Source of the DNA: Paractinoplanes maris
Lineage (GTDB): Bacteria; Actinomycetota; Actinomycetes; Mycobacteriales; Micromonosporaceae
Assembly: GCF_023544465.1 (NCBI RefSeq)
Contig: NZ_JALPVL010000002.1
Location: 765,733 to 829,732 of the forward strand
Length of the DNA stretch: 64,000 nucleotides
Reading direction: 5' to 3'
Below the pieces are notes generated by a model. It had not been told where the DNA came from, searched no databases, and saw only the letters and a program-made list of their open reading frames with translations. Below are positions 13,096 through 23,243 of this stretch, piece after piece. The position numbers and the translations under genes were made by a program. Every line of letters begins with the position of its first letter. Within the stretch, counting starts at the first letter, position 1.

Positions 13096-15135
13096 GTGTC
13101 AGTGGAGGCCGATGCGATCTCGGACACCCCGCCGGGTGGGCTGCTCCGGCGAGTCCGGCTGCCCAACGACCGGCGCACACCCGCGGCGGCCCGCGCTCTG
13201 GTGCGCTCCGTCCTCGAGGAGGCCGGGCTCGACACCCTGCTCAACGAGGCGTTGCTGCTGACGACGGAGCTGTCGACCAACGCGGTCGTGCACGCCAACA
13301 CCGAGCTCGACATCGAGGTGCAGGCCAACACGACCGGGCTCACCGTGACGGTCACCGACTTCGCGCCGGGCCCGGTCGAGCAGCTCGCGGTCGGCCCGCG
13401 CAACGAGAGCGTCGACATCGGCGAGGTTGCCGAGCGCGGGCGGGGCCTGCTGCTGGTCGACCACTTCGCGAGCCGCTGGGGCACGGTCCACGAGGGCACC
13501 GGCAAGGGCGTCTGGTTCCGGCTCGAGCGCGGGCCCGGCACCGAGGTCTCGGCCGTCGTGCCGGCCACGGTCAACGCCCCCGAGACGGGGACCCCGAGCG
13601 TCGGCGCGCTCTCCACGCTGTTGCAGGTCACGCCCGAGCGGACGTCCGAGGAGGGGGTGGCCGAGTTCGCCGCCGACCTGCTCGCCCAGCTGGCCCGGCT
13701 GACCGGCGCGGCCGGCGGGGTGATCCGCCTCGACCGCGGCGACGGCGGCGGCCGCCAGCTGCTGGCCCGCTACGGCCGGGCGCCGCGCGACGACGCCGAC
13801 ACGATCCGGGTCCCGCTGTCGGTGCAGCGGCCCTATTCGGGCGAGCTCGAGCTGGACGCCTCACCCACCGGGTACGCTCAGCCGCTGGCCACGCTGGTCG
13901 CCGAGCGCTTCTCGCTGCATCTGGAGAACGACCGCCTGCGCCGCACCGACCTGCGCCGGCAGACCTGGCTGACCTTCCTGGCCGAGGCCAGCGAGCTGCT
14001 CGCCCAGTCGCTCGACGTCAACCTCACGATGGCGCTGATCCCGCAACTGGTGGTGCCGAGGCTGGGCCAGTGGTGCGCGGTCCACACCACCGACGCCTGG
14101 GGCCGGCTGCAGCTCGCGGCGGCCACCCACGCCGACGAGTCGATGCTGCCGCAACTGCACGAGACGCTGGCCGAGACCGGGCCCGACTCGATCTGCGCCC
14201 GGCTCGAGGAGGCCTCCCGCCTCGGCACCCAGGTGATGCTGGGCGCGCCGAGCGAGGGCTTCGCGGTGCCGCTGGTCGCCCGGGGCACCCGCCTGGGCAC
14301 CCTCGCCGTGGGTCGCCACCACCGCATCCGGCACGACGCCGACGAGGTGGCCGTGCTGGAGGATGTCGCCCGCCGGGCCGCCCTGGCCATCGACAACGCC
14401 CGGATCCACGACGAGCGGCACAAGGTCGCCCGGACGCTGCAGGCCTCGCTCCTGCCCCCGGCGCTGCCCAAGGTCGAGGGCATCGGCTTCGCCGCGGAGT
14501 ACGTGCCGACCGGCTCCGAGGTGGGCGGCGACTTCTACGACGTCGTGCCCTCGGCGCCGGACACCTGGGTGGTCGTCGTGGGCGACGTGTCGGGCAAGGG
14601 CGTGCAGGCGGCCACGGTGACCGGCCTGGTCCGCGATGTCATCCGGATCCTGGTCGACGACGGCAAGCCGATGACCGAGATCCTCTGCCGGGTCAACAAG
14701 ACGCTGGTCCAGCGCGGCGGCGGGCGTTACTGCACGCTCGCCATGGCCTCGGTGACCCGTGCGGCCGACAACGTGCTGACCGTCTGCCTGCATCTGGCCG
14801 GCCACGATCGCGCGGTGCTGGTCAACGCGGACGGCAAGACGTCCTTCGTCGGTGAGGGTGGCACCGCGCTCGGCCTGCTCGAGTCGATCACCTCACCCGA
14901 TGTCGAGGTGCGGCTGCAGCCCGGCGACTCGCTGATCTTCTATACCGACGGGGTGACCGAGCGCCGCCGCGGGCGCGAGCTGTTCGGCACCGGCCGGCTG
15001 AAGGACGCGGCCGGGCCGCTGGCCGGATACCCGGCCGAGGTGATGGCCGCCCGTCTGCGCTCCACCACGATCAACTTCTCGGTCGAGGAGCCTCGGGACG
15101 ACATCGCGATCCTGGTCCTGCGCAACGACGCTTGA
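13096..15135 (+). CDS. HATPase - GAF - SpoIIE (PP2C) phosphatase, partner-switching regulator
   Basis: 679 residues. N-terminal RsbW-like ATPase (~25-150: [27 protein letters not shown]), a middle GAF-like region (~180-420), then a SpoIIE Ser/Thr phosphatase (~450-675) with [21 protein letters not shown] and DDIAILVL metal-binding motifs. One protein thus carries both a potential anti-sigma kinase and the opposing phosphatase. GTG at 13096 is chosen because GGAGAGG lies eight bases upstream. Divergent from the HAMP kinase (113-bp gap), so the two may act in one pathway on STAS proteins. Confidence 0.9.
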   Translation: MSVEADAISDTPPGGLLRRVRLPNDRRTPAAARALVRSVLEEAGLDTLLNEALLLTTELSTNAVVHANTELDIEVQANTTGLTVTVTDFAPGPVEQLAVGPRNESVDIGEVAERGRGLLLVDHFASRWGTVHEGTGKGVWFRLERGPGTEVSAVVPATVNAPETGTPSVGALSTLLQVTPERTSEEGVAEFAADLLAQLARLTGAAGGVIRLDRGDGGGRQLLARYGRAPRDDADTIRVPLSVQRPYSGELELDASPTGYAQPLATLVAERFSLHLENDRLRRTDLRRQTWLTFLAEASELLAQSLDVNLTMALIPQLVVPRLGQWCAVHTTDAWGRLQLAAATHADESMLPQLHETLAETGPDSICARLEEASRLGTQVMLGAPSEGFAVPLVARGTRLGTLAVGRHHRIRHDADEVAVLEDVARRAALAIDNARIHDERHKVARTLQASLLPPALPKVEGIGFAAEYVPTGSEVGGDFYDVVPSAPDTWVVVVGDVSGKGVQAATVTGLVRDVIRILVDDGKPMTEILCRVNKTLVQRGGGRYCTLAMASVTRAADNVLTVCLHLAGHDRAVLVNADGKTSFVGEGGTALGLLESITSPDVEVRLQPGDSLIFYTDGVTERRRGRELFGTGRLKDAAGPLAGYPAEVMAARLRSTTINFSVEEPRDDIAILVLRNDA

Positions 15136-15184
15136 CCGCCGAATCGCCCCATTCGCCCGACTATTTCGTGGCATGGTGTTTGTC

Positions 15185-15790
15185 ATGGCGAAAACTCAGT
15201 ACTACACGGCGACGAGCATCGACGGCTATATCGCCGACGAGAACAACTCGCTGGAGTGGCTCTTCGACGTCGACGGGGGCAACGAGAACCCGTTCGGCGG
15301 CTTCTTCGCGGGCGTCGGCGCGTTCGCCATGGGCGCGACCACGTACGAGTGGGTGCTCGAGAACGACAACGTGATGGCCGAGCCGCAGAACTGGCACGAC
15401 CTGTACGGCGACGTCCCGTGCTGGGTCTTCGGCAACCGCGAGCTGCCGCTGGTTCCCGACGCCAACATCTTCATGGTCAGCGGTGACGTGAAGCGCGTGC
15501 ACGAGGCGATGCTGGTGGCCGCCAAGGGCAAGAACGTCTGGCTGGTCGGCGGAGGCGACCTGGTCGGCCAGTTCGTCGACCAGGGCCTGCTCGACGAGAT
15601 CATCCTCGGCATCGCGCCGGTCGTGCTGGGCGGCGGCGCTCCCCTGCTGCCCCGGCACCTGACCGCGCGGCACCTGGCCCTCACCGGCACCGCGCAGATC
15701 GGCCGTTTCGCCTACCTGACCTTCGCCGTCGGCAACGAGCCCCTGCCCGAGCGCCACCCGGCCGACCGCCGCTACGCCGTCCTGCGCTGA
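15185..15790 (+). CDS. Dihydrofolate reductase / RibD C-terminal domain family protein
   Basis: About 201 residues. Begins KTQYYTATSIDGYIADENNS, typical of the DHFR-like RibD-C family, with GATTYEW, WVFGNREL, WLVGGGDLVGQF and the LGIAPVVLGGG strand. These are NADPH-binding reductases of usually unknown substrate; it is not the folate-pathway DHFR. ATG at 15185 preferred; ATG at 15173 adds four residues. Monocistronic. Confidence 0.88.
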   Translation: MAKTQYYTATSIDGYIADENNSLEWLFDVDGGNENPFGGFFAGVGAFAMGATTYEWVLENDNVMAEPQNWHDLYGDVPCWVFGNRELPLVPDANIFMVSGDVKRVHEAMLVAAKGKNVWLVGGGDLVGQFVDQGLLDEIILGIAPVVLGGGAPLLPRHLTARHLALTGTAQIGRFAYLTFAVGNEPLPERHPADRRYAVLR

Positions 15791-15796
15791 CCCCGG

Positions 15797-15945
15797 GGGC
15801 CCCACAGCCCCACAGCCCCGCAGCCGCACCGCCACGCAGGCACCGCGGCACCGCCACGCAAGCCGCGGCACCGCCACACAGGCACCGCCGCCGGCACGCA
15901 GACACGCTGCCGCACCGCCACGCAGGCACGCCGGCGGGCGCTGGG
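15797..15945. repeat. Low-complexity intergenic tract of CACCGCCACGCAGG-like direct repeats
   Basis: Between two convergent genes, a C-rich tract repeats CACCGCCACGCAGGCACCG and degenerate forms (CACCGCCACGCAAGCC, CACCGCCACACAGG) about five times. No start codon or binding site usable by a gene is seen. Possibly slippage-derived. Confidence 0.6.
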
Positions 15946-15962
15946 CTCTGGTTGTCGGGCGG

Positions 15963-17105
15963 TCAGAAGAACTCGAATCGGCCCGCCATCTCGACCTCAC
16001 GGGCCAGCTCGGGTGGCGCTGACACGACGGCGGCGCGGCCGCCCCGGGCCAGCAGCACGTGCTGCATGCTGTCGATGATCGTGGTCACCCGCTCGGGCGC
16101 CACCCGGCCGGGCAGCACGGCATGGACGCTGCCGAGCCCGGCCGACCCGCGCACCGGCACCGCTCCGCCGACCGCGTCGCCCAGCGCGTAGAGCGCCGCG
16201 GGCAGATCGGCGGCGGAGACCGAGAGCCGCAGCGCCACATCGTCGCGGCGGAACGGATAGACACCCCACCACGGTGGGGCGATCGGCGTGACCACGGCCC
16301 CGGCGCCCCACGCCGCGGCCAGCCGCTCAGCCTGATCGACCGCCGCCGCCTCGCCACCCTCGAACAGCACGGCCAGGGTGCCGCCCCGGCCACCGGCCGG
16401 CAGGTCGGTCTCGATGGCGCTGGGCTCGAACTCACCGGCCGCGGCGACCAGCCTGCTCAGCTGCGACGGAGTGGGCACCGCGATGCCGGCCCAGCGGCGG
16501 GCCGGAGGCAACGGCTCCAGGCGGAGCGCGGCCGCGGTGATCACGCCGTCGATCTCGGCCAGCCCGGGTCGGCCGTCCTCGCCGTCGGACTCGGCGGCCA
16601 CGCCGGCCCGGTCCACGTAGGTCACGCTGGTCACCTGGTCGGCCGGGGTGCCGAACCGGTAGCGCAGGGGGCCCGACTCGTTGACCGCGAGCATGCCGCC
16701 GACAGTGGCCGTGCGCGACGGCGGGTCGACCGGCAGCCGCTGGCCCTGCAACGCGAGCGCGGCCTGCAACGCGCGCACCGGGGTGCCGGTGGCCACCTCG
16801 ACCGTGGCGCCGGCGACGTCGTGATCCCACAAACCGTTGAGCCGGCCGCTGTCGATCAGCACGTCCACGCGGTCGCGCGGCCGGCCCCAATCGATCTTGG
16901 AACCGCTGCCCCGGGCCAGGACGCCGAGCTCGCGGGCGGCGGCCAGGCGCAGAACGTCGGCGACGGCGGCGGTCGTGGCGGGCACCGCGACATAGCCCGC
17001 GCGGCGGCCGTTGACCGTGTCGATCGATCGGGCGACGCGCGCATAGTCGGGCCCGCAGATGTCCACAAGCGCGCTCAGCACCTGATCGATCACCTGATCA
17101 CTCAC
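15963..17105 (-). CDS. FAD-binding oxidoreductase, glycolate oxidase subunit GlcE-like
   Basis: About 380 residues. N-terminal PCMH-type FAD-binding domain: VAVPATTAAVADVLRLAA, RGSGSKIDWG, VEVATGTPVRALQAAL and the FAD-contacting TVGGMLAVNESGPLRYRFG. The C-terminal half is weakly conserved, as in GlcE. GlcE works with GlcD and GlcF to oxidise glycolate; neither is adjacent, so the substrate is uncertain. GTG at 17105 is chosen because GGGGATTCGGGAC lies just upstream; a GTG at 17120 has no ribosome binding site. Divergent from the peptidase gene. Confidence 0.82.
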   Translation of the reverse strand: MSDQVIDQVLSALVDICGPDYARVARSIDTVNGRRAGYVAVPATTAAVADVLRLAAARELGVLARGSGSKIDWGRPRDRVDVLIDSGRLNGLWDHDVAGATVEVATGTPVRALQAALALQGQRLPVDPPSRTATVGGMLAVNESGPLRYRFGTPADQVTSVTYVDRAGVAAESDGEDGRPGLAEIDGVITAAALRLEPLPPARRWAGIAVPTPSQLSRLVAAAGEFEPSAIETDLPAGGRGGTLAVLFEGGEAAAVDQAERLAAAWGAGAVVTPIAPPWWGVYPFRRDDVALRLSVSAADLPAALYALGDAVGGAVPVRGSAGLGSVHAVLPGRVAPERVTTIIDSMQHVLLARGGRAAVVSAPPELAREVEMAGRFEFF

Positions 17106-17233
17106 GTCCCGAATCCCCACGTCGGCTGAAGATCGTCCACTCTGGCATATCGTACACGTGTTCGAATGACCGCGGTCCGGCCCGCAAGAAGTAAAGAAGT
17201 CGGGGAAACCGGACCGCCCGGTAACGTGGGACC

Positions 17234-19330
17234 GTGACGAATCCGCATGCCGACAGCCCGCCGCCGCCCACCGCTCACCAGGGCACCCATGAGCGCACCT
17301 TCCACGGCGACACCGTCACCGACGAGTATCAATGGCTGATCGACAAGGACAACCCGCAGACCGTCTCCTACCTCGAGGCCGAGAACGCTTTCACCGACCG
17401 GGCGACGGCGCACCTGAGCGAGCTGCGCGACACGATCTTCAACGAGATCAAGCGCCGGACGCGCGAGACCGACCTGTCCGTGCCCAGCCGCAAGGGTGAG
17501 TACTGGTATTACACGCGTACGGAAGAGGGCCGGCAGTACGGCATCTCCTGCCGCGTGCCGGTCAGGCCCGGCGAGACCGACCCGCCGTCGATCGAGGACG
17601 CCGGCGACCGGGCCGACGAGCAGGTGCTGCTCGACGGCAACGCGCTCGCCGAGGGCAAGGACTTCTTCGCGCTGGGCACCTTCGACGTGAGCGTCGACGG
17701 CAACTGGCTCGCCTACTCCACCGACTTCTCCGGCGACGAGCGGTTCACCCTGCGCGTCAAGGATCTGCGCACCGGTGAGGTGCTCGCCGACGAGGTGCCC
17801 GACACGTCGTACGGCAGCGCCTGGTCGGCCGACGGCAGCGCGCTGTTCTACACCACGGTCGACGAGGCCTGGCGTCCGCACCGCGTCTGGCGCCACACAG
17901 TCGGCCGCCCGGCGACCGACGACGTGAAGGTCTTCGAGGAGCCGGACGAGCGGTTCTGGGTCGGCGTGGGCCTCACCCGCAGCGAGAAATTCCTGGTCAT
18001 CGAGGCCTCGAGCAAGATCACCTCCGAGGTCCGCGTGCTGCCGGCCGAGACGCCCGAGGCGGAGTGGATCGTGATCGCCCCGCGCGAGCACGGCGTCGAG
18101 TACTCCATCGAGCACCACGGCCACCGCTTCCTCGTGCTGCACAACCGTGACGCCGAGGACTTCGCGCTGGCCTACACGTCGGCCGACGCCCCCGGCGACT
18201 GGGTCGACCTGATCCCGCACGAGCCGGGCACCCGCCTCGAGTCGGTGGACGCCTTCGCCCGCCACATCGTGATCTCGCAGCGGCGCGACGGCCTGACCGG
18301 GCTGCGCGTAATAGGCGACGGCAGCACCGACTCGTACGAGATGGAGTTCCCCGAGCCGATCTACAACGTCGGGCTGGCCGGCAACCCGGAGTACGACACC
18401 ACGACCGTCCGCCTCAGCTACGCCTCGATGGTCACGCCCGACTCGGTCTACGACGTCGACCTGGTGACCCGCTCGATGGTGCTGCGCAAGCAGCGGCCGG
18501 TGCTCGGCGGCTACGAGCCCGACGACTACGAGCAGTTCCGCGAGTGGGCGACGGCACCGGACGGCACGAGGGTGCCGATCTCGATCGTCGCGCGTAAGGA
18601 CACCCCCCGCAACGGCTCGGCCCCGGCGCTGCTCTACGGCTACGGCTCGTACGAGACCAGCATCGACCCGTACTTCTCGATCGCCCGCCTGTCGCTGCTC
18701 GACCGTGGCGTCGTCTATGCCATCGCGCACGTGCGCGGCGGCGGCGAGATGGGCCGCCGGTGGTATGAGGAGGGCAAGCTGCTGGCCAAGATGAACACGT
18801 TCACCGACTTCGTGGCGTGTGCCCAGGCCCTCGTACGCGAAGGGTGGACCTCACCTCAGCGGCTGGTCGCCCGGGGCGGTTCGGCCGGTGGCCTGCTGAT
18901 GGGCGCGATCGCCAATCTCGCCCCCGAGGAGTTCGCCGGCATCGTCGCCGAGGTGCCGTTCGCCGACCCGCTCAACACCATCCTCGACCCGTCGCTGCCG
19001 CTCACGGTCACCGAGTGGGAGGAGTGGGGCAACCCGATCGAATCGGCCGACGTGTACGCGTACATGAAGTCCTACAGCCCGTACGAGAACGTCGCGAAGC
19101 TCCAGTACCCTCGGATCCTCGCCATGACCAGCCTGAACGACACCCGGGTCGGCTTCCACGAGCCGGCCAAGTGGATCGCCCGGCTGCGCGCCGTGGCCCC
19201 CGACGGCGACTACCTGCTCAAGACCGAGATGGGCGCCGGTCACGCGGGCCCCAGCGGCCGGTACGACGCCTGGAAGGAAGAGGCTTTCGTCCTCTCCTGG
19301 ACCCTCGACGTGCTCGGCCTCGCGGACTGA
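17234..19330 (+). CDS. ptrB: Oligopeptidase B (S9A prolyl-oligopeptidase family)
   Basis: 698 residues, normal length. N-terminal seven-bladed propeller (~75-400) starting after DEYQWLIDKDNPQTV, then an alpha/beta-hydrolase domain. Catalytic triad seen: S550 in GGSAGGLLMG, D636 in SLNDTRVGFHEP and H670 in AGHAGPSGRYD. Oligopeptidase B cleaves short peptides after Arg/Lys in the cytoplasm; the propeller excludes folded proteins. GTG start. Ends ten bases before the converging SpoIIE gene. Confidence 0.93.
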   Translation: MTNPHADSPPPPTAHQGTHERTFHGDTVTDEYQWLIDKDNPQTVSYLEAENAFTDRATAHLSELRDTIFNEIKRRTRETDLSVPSRKGEYWYYTRTEEGRQYGISCRVPVRPGETDPPSIEDAGDRADEQVLLDGNALAEGKDFFALGTFDVSVDGNWLAYSTDFSGDERFTLRVKDLRTGEVLADEVPDTSYGSAWSADGSALFYTTVDEAWRPHRVWRHTVGRPATDDVKVFEEPDERFWVGVGLTRSEKFLVIEASSKITSEVRVLPAETPEAEWIVIAPREHGVEYSIEHHGHRFLVLHNRDAEDFALAYTSADAPGDWVDLIPHEPGTRLESVDAFARHIVISQRRDGLTGLRVIGDGSTDSYEMEFPEPIYNVGLAGNPEYDTTTVRLSYASMVTPDSVYDVDLVTRSMVLRKQRPVLGGYEPDDYEQFREWATAPDGTRVPISIVARKDTPRNGSAPALLYGYGSYETSIDPYFSIARLSLLDRGVVYAIAHVRGGGEMGRRWYEEGKLLAKMNTFTDFVACAQALVREGWTSPQRLVARGGSAGGLLMGAIANLAPEEFAGIVAEVPFADPLNTILDPSLPLTVTEWEEWGNPIESADVYAYMKSYSPYENVAKLQYPRILAMTSLNDTRVGFHEPAKWIARLRAVAPDGDYLLKTEMGAGHAGPSGRYDAWKEEAFVLSWTLDVLGLAD

Positions 19331-19339
19331 CCGCCGGGG

Positions 19340-20869
19340 TCACTGGCGGCGCAGGGCGACGACCGCGATGTCGTCGGCCTGTTGCCCGGCGCCGCCGAGC
19401 TCGGTCATCAAGCGGCGGCTGAAGGCGTCCAGGTTGGACTCGACCGTCGTGGCCGCCCGGGCCAGAGCGGCCAGTCCCACGTCGATGTCGGCGTCGCGCC
19501 GCTCGACCAGGCCATCGGTGTAGAGCACGAGCGTCCCGCCCGGCGGCAGCACGAATTCGAAGTCGTCGGGGCGGGGCGCGTTGATGCCCAGAAGCGGGCC
19601 GTGCGGCTCGACGAACCGGGTGCCCTCGGCCGTGTGCAGCAGCGGCGGCAGATGCCCGGCGCTGGCCATCCGCACCCGGCCGGTGCCCGGTTCGAGCGTG
19701 AGCAGGCAGATGGTGGCCGAGTCGGCCGGCAGCACCGTGCGCATGAAGCGGTTGACCAGCTTGAGCACGGTGCCCGGCGGGTGACCCTCGACCGCGTAGG
19801 CCCGGACGGCGTGCCGCACCTCGGCCATCACCGTGGCGGCGTGCAGGGAGTGGCCGGCAACGTCGCCGATGGCCACCAGCAGCTTGCCGTCGAGCATCGT
19901 GAGCTCGTAGAAGTCGCCGCCGACCTCGGTCTGCGCGCCCGCCGGCTCGTAACGCATGGCCAGCTCGACGCCGGGCACCTCGGGCAGCCGCGACTGCAGC
20001 AGGCTGCGCTGCAGGGTGACCGCGATGCGGTGCTCCTCGTCGTAGGAGCGCTGCGCCTCGACGGCCGCGGCGACCGTCTGCGAGAGCTGACGCAACACCG
20101 GGAAGCCCGGGTTCTGGCTGCTGGTGGGCACGGCAACATAGATCGGCGGCCGATCGGGGCGCAGCCGGGCGGCCGCCACCGTCACCGACTCGCCCTCGGG
20201 CCAGGTGACGACACCCCAGTCGGCGGCGTCGTCGGTACGCACCAGCGACCCGACCCCCACGTCCTCCTGGGGAAGAGGCCACGGGCGTACGGCCGGGGGT
20301 GAGCCCACCACAGCGGTGCCCTCGCCGTCGGCCGACTCGGTGAGCACCACGACCGGACCGCCGAAGATCTCGTGCGCACCGGCCGCGGCCGCCTGGAGCA
20401 GGCCGGTCAGCGTGGTCGACGTGTTGATCGCGAGCGTGGCCTCGGCCAGCCGCACCATGCGCTCGGCCAGCGACTCGGCGCGCCGCCGGGCCGAGTAGTA
20501 GCGCAGCACGGCCTGGGCGGTGGCGATCAGCTCGTCCGGCTCGATCGGCTCCACCAGGTAGGCGTCGGCGCCCCGGTTGAGACCCTGGGTGCGGTCGACA
20601 ACGTCGACGGCGTGGGCCGACACGTGGATGACCGGCATGGCGCCGTACCGGGTATCGGTTTTGATCGTCTCGCAGACGTCGAAGCCGCTCATGTCGGGCA
20701 GCTTGACGTCGAGGACGACCAGCTCGATGTCGGAGCCCGGCAGCATGCTCAGGGCCTCTCCCCCGGTCTCCGCCTGACGCACGGTGAAGCCGGCCCGGGT
20801 CAGCCAGCTGACCAGCAGGTAACGCTTGGTCGCACTGTCGTCGACGACGAGGACGGTGGCCGGTTTCAT
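19340..20869 (-). CDS. Receiver - GAF - SpoIIE phosphatase response regulator
   Basis: 509 residues. Receiver (1-~125) with VVDDSATKRY and phosphoacceptor Asp in LVVLDVKLPDMSGFD; GAF-like middle (~150-285); SpoIIE phosphatase (~310-505) with GGDFYEL, IGDVAGHS, SAGHLPPLL and DDIAVVAL. Output would be dephosphorylation of a STAS protein under control of the upstream histidine kinase. Last gene of the stressosome operon; its ATG overlaps the kinase stop by four bases. Confidence 0.92.
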   Translation of the reverse strand: MKPATVLVVDDSATKRYLLVSWLTRAGFTVRQAETGGEALSMLPGSDIELVVLDVKLPDMSGFDVCETIKTDTRYGAMPVIHVSAHAVDVVDRTQGLNRGADAYLVEPIEPDELIATAQAVLRYYSARRRAESLAERMVRLAEATLAINTSTTLTGLLQAAAAGAHEIFGGPVVVLTESADGEGTAVVGSPPAVRPWPLPQEDVGVGSLVRTDDAADWGVVTWPEGESVTVAAARLRPDRPPIYVAVPTSSQNPGFPVLRQLSQTVAAAVEAQRSYDEEHRIAVTLQRSLLQSRLPEVPGVELAMRYEPAGAQTEVGGDFYELTMLDGKLLVAIGDVAGHSLHAATVMAEVRHAVRAYAVEGHPPGTVLKLVNRFMRTVLPADSATICLLTLEPGTGRVRMASAGHLPPLLHTAEGTRFVEPHGPLLGINAPRPDDFEFVLPPGGTLVLYTDGLVERRDADIDVGLAALARAATTVESNLDAFSRRLMTELGGAGQQADDIAVVALRRQ

Positions 20870-22215
20870 GACGCCGGCAACCGTAAGGTGAAGGTGCTCC
20901 CCTCGCCGGGAGTGGAGTGAACCCGCAGGGCGCCACCGAGGATGGTGGCCAGCCGCCGCGCATAGGGCAGACCGAGGCCGGTGCCCTTGCCGCTGAGCGC
21001 CTTGCTGCCCGGCACCTGATAGAACTCCTCGAAGACGCGATCCTGCAGCTCAGCCGGAATGCCGGTCCCGGTGTCGGAGACGATGAACTCGAGGTCGGAG
21101 CCGACCTCCCGCACGGCGAGCCGCACCTCGCCCTCGGCGGTGAACTTGAGCGCGTTGGTCAGCAGATTGCGCAGCACCCTGGTGATCAGCACCTCGTCGG
21201 AGTGGATCGACGGCACGGCCGGCTCGTCGATGCGGAAGTCGACCTCGGGCCGGGTGGCCAGCGGCCGCAGCGTGCCCCGGAGCTGACCGAAGACGGCTTT
21301 CAGGTCGACCGGCGCCCAGTTGGGCTCGATCCGGCCGGCCTCCGCCTTGGCCAGGTCGAGCAGGTCGTTGACCAGGGTGAGCAGGTCGCTGGCGGACGTG
21401 CGGATCAGCCCGACCTGGCGTTCCTGCTCGGAGGTGAGCGGGTCGGATCCACCGTCGGCCAGCAGCCGGCTGAGCCCGATGACCGCGGTGACCGGGGCGC
21501 GCAGCTCATGGCTGACATTGGCCAGGAACCGGCTTTTCGCCTCGCTGGCCGCGGCCAGCTGCACGGACTTGTCGTCGAGCTCGGCATAGAGCGCCACCAC
21601 GCCGCGGTTGGTCTCCTCCAGCTCCTCGGAGAGCTGGTGATAGAGCGCCATGACGCCGCGGTTGGTCTCCTCGAGCTCGGCGTTGAGCCGGGCCAGCTCG
21701 TCGCGTTGCGAGCGCACCTCGTCGAGAGCGGCGATGAGCTGCTGATTCTGCACATGCAACTCGTCGACGGGGCTGTTGGGGACGTGCCGGGACAGCCCGG
21801 CACGGATCTGGTCCATCCGGTCCGGGGTCAGTTGCGGCGCTCCGGCCGGCAAACGTCGGGCCATCCACACGACCGTACCGGTCTCACCGTCCTCGACCTC
21901 CATCTTGTCCACCAACCGGCCAACATGTGCGAGCTCTGTCCGCAGACGCCCGGCTTCCCGGCGCTTCGATCCCTCGACGGCCACCCGCAGCGCGATGCGT
22001 ACCCCGTCCACCCGCACTGTGAACGTCACATCCGCATCGGAATCGCCGGTCAGCACCACCCGGCTCACCTCGCTCAGCGCGGTGGCCAGCCTGGTCTGGT
22101 CCTGTTGCTCGAGACCGACCTCGCGAGCCACCTCGCGGCCGAGCTGGCGGATCAGGAAGATGTCCTGCTCCACGCGCAACCGCAGGCGCATCAGTGGCTC
22201 GGGGTGGCCGGTCAT
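20866..22215 (-). CDS. Histidine kinase with degenerate N-terminal RsbT-like domain
   Basis: 449 residues, no membrane segments. Residues ~10-115 resemble an RsbT/RsbW ATPase fold (IRQLGREVAREVGLEQQDQ, LATALSEVSRVVL) but lack the ATP-lid glycines. A coiled coil follows (~150-210) with duplicated ELEETNRGV segments, then HisKA (SHELRAPVTAVIG) and HATPase (DTGTGIPAEL, GKGTGLGLPYARR). ATG at 22215 overlaps the upstream stop as ATGA. The N-terminal domain suggests docking to the RsbR-RsbS complex or to STAS partners, by analogy with RsbT; this is inference. Confidence 0.87.
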   Translation of the reverse strand: MTGHPEPLMRLRLRVEQDIFLIRQLGREVAREVGLEQQDQTRLATALSEVSRVVLTGDSDADVTFTVRVDGVRIALRVAVEGSKRREAGRLRTELAHVGRLVDKMEVEDGETGTVVWMARRLPAGAPQLTPDRMDQIRAGLSRHVPNSPVDELHVQNQQLIAALDEVRSQRDELARLNAELEETNRGVMALYHQLSEELEETNRGVVALYAELDDKSVQLAAASEAKSRFLANVSHELRAPVTAVIGLSRLLADGGSDPLTSEQERQVGLIRTSASDLLTLVNDLLDLAKAEAGRIEPNWAPVDLKAVFGQLRGTLRPLATRPEVDFRIDEPAVPSIHSDEVLITRVLRNLLTNALKFTAEGEVRLAVREVGSDLEFIVSDTGTGIPAELQDRVFEEFYQVPGSKALSGKGTGLGLPYARRLATILGGALRVHSTPGEGSTFTLRLPAS

Positions 22216-23243
22216 GGCAGCCGGGCCACGAGCACGCCGGCGTCGTCGCGGCGCACTCCGGCATCGCGCAGCACCGTCGCGGCGATCACCAGCGGCGAGT
22301 GCGCGAGCAGCCCCGGATAATCGGCCGGGGTCCATCGGTCGACCACGCCGTCGGAGTGCATGAGCACGATCGCATCGGGGGTGATCGGGTAGTCGTACTC
22401 GCGGATCTGGCGGCGCTGATGACCGGCGATGCCGGGCAGCGAGACCATGCCGCGCCGCGAGCCCACCGGCGGGATCACGGTGCCGGTGATGTTGCCGAGA
22501 CCGGCATACCGGACAAGACCGGCGTCCGCATCAAGTTCGGCGACAGCCACCGCGGCACCGCGGGTGTGGTTCATCCGGCGGTGCATCAGCTCGAGCACAG
22601 CGGCCGGCGGGCCGGCCGGCGCGTCTTGGAACGCGCGGATCGCCTCGTGGGCGGCTGCCGCGGCGAGCCCGCCGTGGCCCAGCCCGTCGCACATCATCAC
22701 CTGACGGCGGCCGTCGGCCTCGCGGACCGAGTACGCGTCACCGCTGACCGACTCCCCGGTCAGCGGACGGGTCACCCCGGCCGCCCACGCGGCCGGTGGT
22801 GGGTCGGCCGGCCAGACCTGCGTGGCCAGGACGGTGCCTTTACCGAAGACCGAGTGCACGTCGCACCAGGACGACTGGCGCACGATGGCGCCCAGGCCGA
22901 TGCCGAGCGTGCCCGCGGTGGAGTGGCCGTCGGCCGCCGACACGGCCAGGTCGGCCATGCCCGGACCGCGATCGACCGCGATGAGCTCGACGCCGGCCTG
23001 CTCGGCCGTGCGGACCGTACGCAGCAGCACGAGGCCCTCGTCGGCGTGCTTGACCAGATTTCCCGCGACCTCGGCCGCCACGATCGAGAGGTCGGCGATG
23101 CGACGCTCGGGCAGGCCGAGCTCGACCGCGAGCCGCTCAGCGGTCCGGCGGACGGCGGAGGCAGTCGCGGCCGCCTCGACCCGGAACCAGACTCCCCCGT
23201 CGAGAAGCCCCTCGGGTAGCGACGCCACCGCGCCTCCGCTCAT
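22212..23243 (-). CDS. HATPase - SpoIIE-like phosphatase (RsbX/RsbT-X fusion)
   Basis: 343 residues. N-terminal ATPase-like domain (~15-135: AAEVAGNLVKHADEGLVLL, RGPGMADL, GLGAIVRQS) and a C-terminal PP2C-like domain (~155-340: MMCDGLGHGGLA, GLGNITGTV, MHSDGVVDRW, DAGVLVAR). In the Bacillus system RsbX dephosphorylates RsbS and RsbR to reset the stressosome. ATG at 23243 overlaps the rsbT stop (ATGA). Confidence 0.88.
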   Translation of the reverse strand: MSGGAVASLPEGLLDGGVWFRVEAAATASAVRRTAERLAVELGLPERRIADLSIVAAEVAGNLVKHADEGLVLLRTVRTAEQAGVELIAVDRGPGMADLAVSAADGHSTAGTLGIGLGAIVRQSSWCDVHSVFGKGTVLATQVWPADPPPAAWAAGVTRPLTGESVSGDAYSVREADGRRQVMMCDGLGHGGLAAAAAHEAIRAFQDAPAGPPAAVLELMHRRMNHTRGAAVAVAELDADAGLVRYAGLGNITGTVIPPVGSRRGMVSLPGIAGHQRRQIREYDYPITPDAIVLMHSDGVVDRWTPADYPGLLAHSPLVIAATVLRDAGVRRDDAGVLVARLP